A DNA stretch of 54,584 bases. It comes from Bacillota bacterium (lineage in GTDB: Bacteria; Bacillota; Clostridia; Tissierellales; MES13). Location of the stretch: contig VENA01000036.1 of the NCBI GenBank assembly GCA_009711785.1, positions 1 to 54,584 on the forward strand, written 5' to 3'. Position 1 is the first letter of the stretch. Each line of letters starts with the position of its first letter. A program made the position numbers and the translations under genes. This document shows, piece by piece, positions 54,536 through 54,584 of this stretch. The notes under the pieces were generated by a model. It saw only the letters and a program-made list of their open reading frames with translations, had not been told where the DNA came from and ran no database searches.

Positions 54536-54584
54536 TAGATGATTATCCTCATGGTTACATTTATGTTTATATATGGAATATCAA

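Overview
The window is a strongly AT-rich chromosomal segment from a spore-forming, anaerobic low-GC Firmicute, most likely in the Clostridia/Tissierellia. Four things support this: the sporulation genes spoIIP and gpr; a HrcA/CIRCE heat-shock operon; the gene order gpr-spoIIP-lepA-hemW-hrcA-grpE-dnaK-dnaJ-prmA-rsmE-mtaB-HIT-rpsU-yqeY-nfeD-floA, typical of Bacilli and Clostridia; and fermentative amino-acid genes (arginine deiminase pathway, glutamate 2,3-aminomutase). UUG start codons behind strong Shine-Dalgarno (SD) sites are common. I see no tRNA, rRNA, CRISPR array, intact insertion sequence or prophage.

Layout. (1) 1-4.6 kb, minus strand: the first codons of a gene leaving the left edge behind a structured leader, then a small membrane protein, floA and nfeD, a ~550-base gene-free stretch, yqeY, rpsU and a HIT protein. 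(2) 4.6-12.7 kb, minus: mtaB, rsmE, prmA, then dnaJ, dnaK, grpE and hrcA, led by a sigma-A promoter and a perfect CIRCE operator. (3) 12.7-23.3 kb: hemW, lepA, a small membrane protein, lepB, spoIIP and gpr (minus), rpsT (plus), then holA and comEC (minus). (4) 23.3-28.5 kb, minus: arcABC, encoding arginine deiminase, ornithine carbamoyltransferase and carbamate kinase, behind a near-consensus promoter with inverted repeats. Upstream are a TrmB-type regulator and a metallo-beta-lactamase-fold hydrolase. (5) 28.5-33.4 kb, minus: an ECF transporter S component, a MoxR/DUF58/DUF4129 cassette and a holin-like protein. (6) 33.4-39.7 kb, minus: mrfB and mrfA (yprB/yprA-type exonuclease and helicase), a previously uncalled 59-residue DUF4177-type protein, an orphan protein resembling the N-terminal helical part of DNA adenine methylases, and glutamate 2,3-aminomutase. 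(7) 39.7-42.9 kb, plus: an unknown secreted or anchored protein, an AlaX-type tRNA editing protein and a YutG-type phosphatidylglycerophosphatase A-like protein. (8) 42.9-51.7 kb, minus: an unknown membrane protein with a large ectodomain, an aminopeptidase P-type peptidase with a UPF0173 hydrolase, a small membrane protein, an FAD oxidoreductase, a YgiQ radical SAM protein, a cold-shock protein and a CvfB-type S1 protein. (9) The right end holds an ABC-F ATPase (plus) and a GNAT acetyltransferase (minus).

Most of the window is conserved housekeeping: protein folding and secretion, ribosome and tRNA modification, sporulation and germination. Arginine catabolism for ATP and glutamate to beta-glutamate conversion are added. 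The least explained parts are the orphan methylase-like protein beside mrfAB, probable AUU/AUC start codons on mrfA and the AlaX gene, the structured left-edge leader, the arc promoter region, and several membrane or secreted proteins of unknown function. I found no clearly new multi-gene system.
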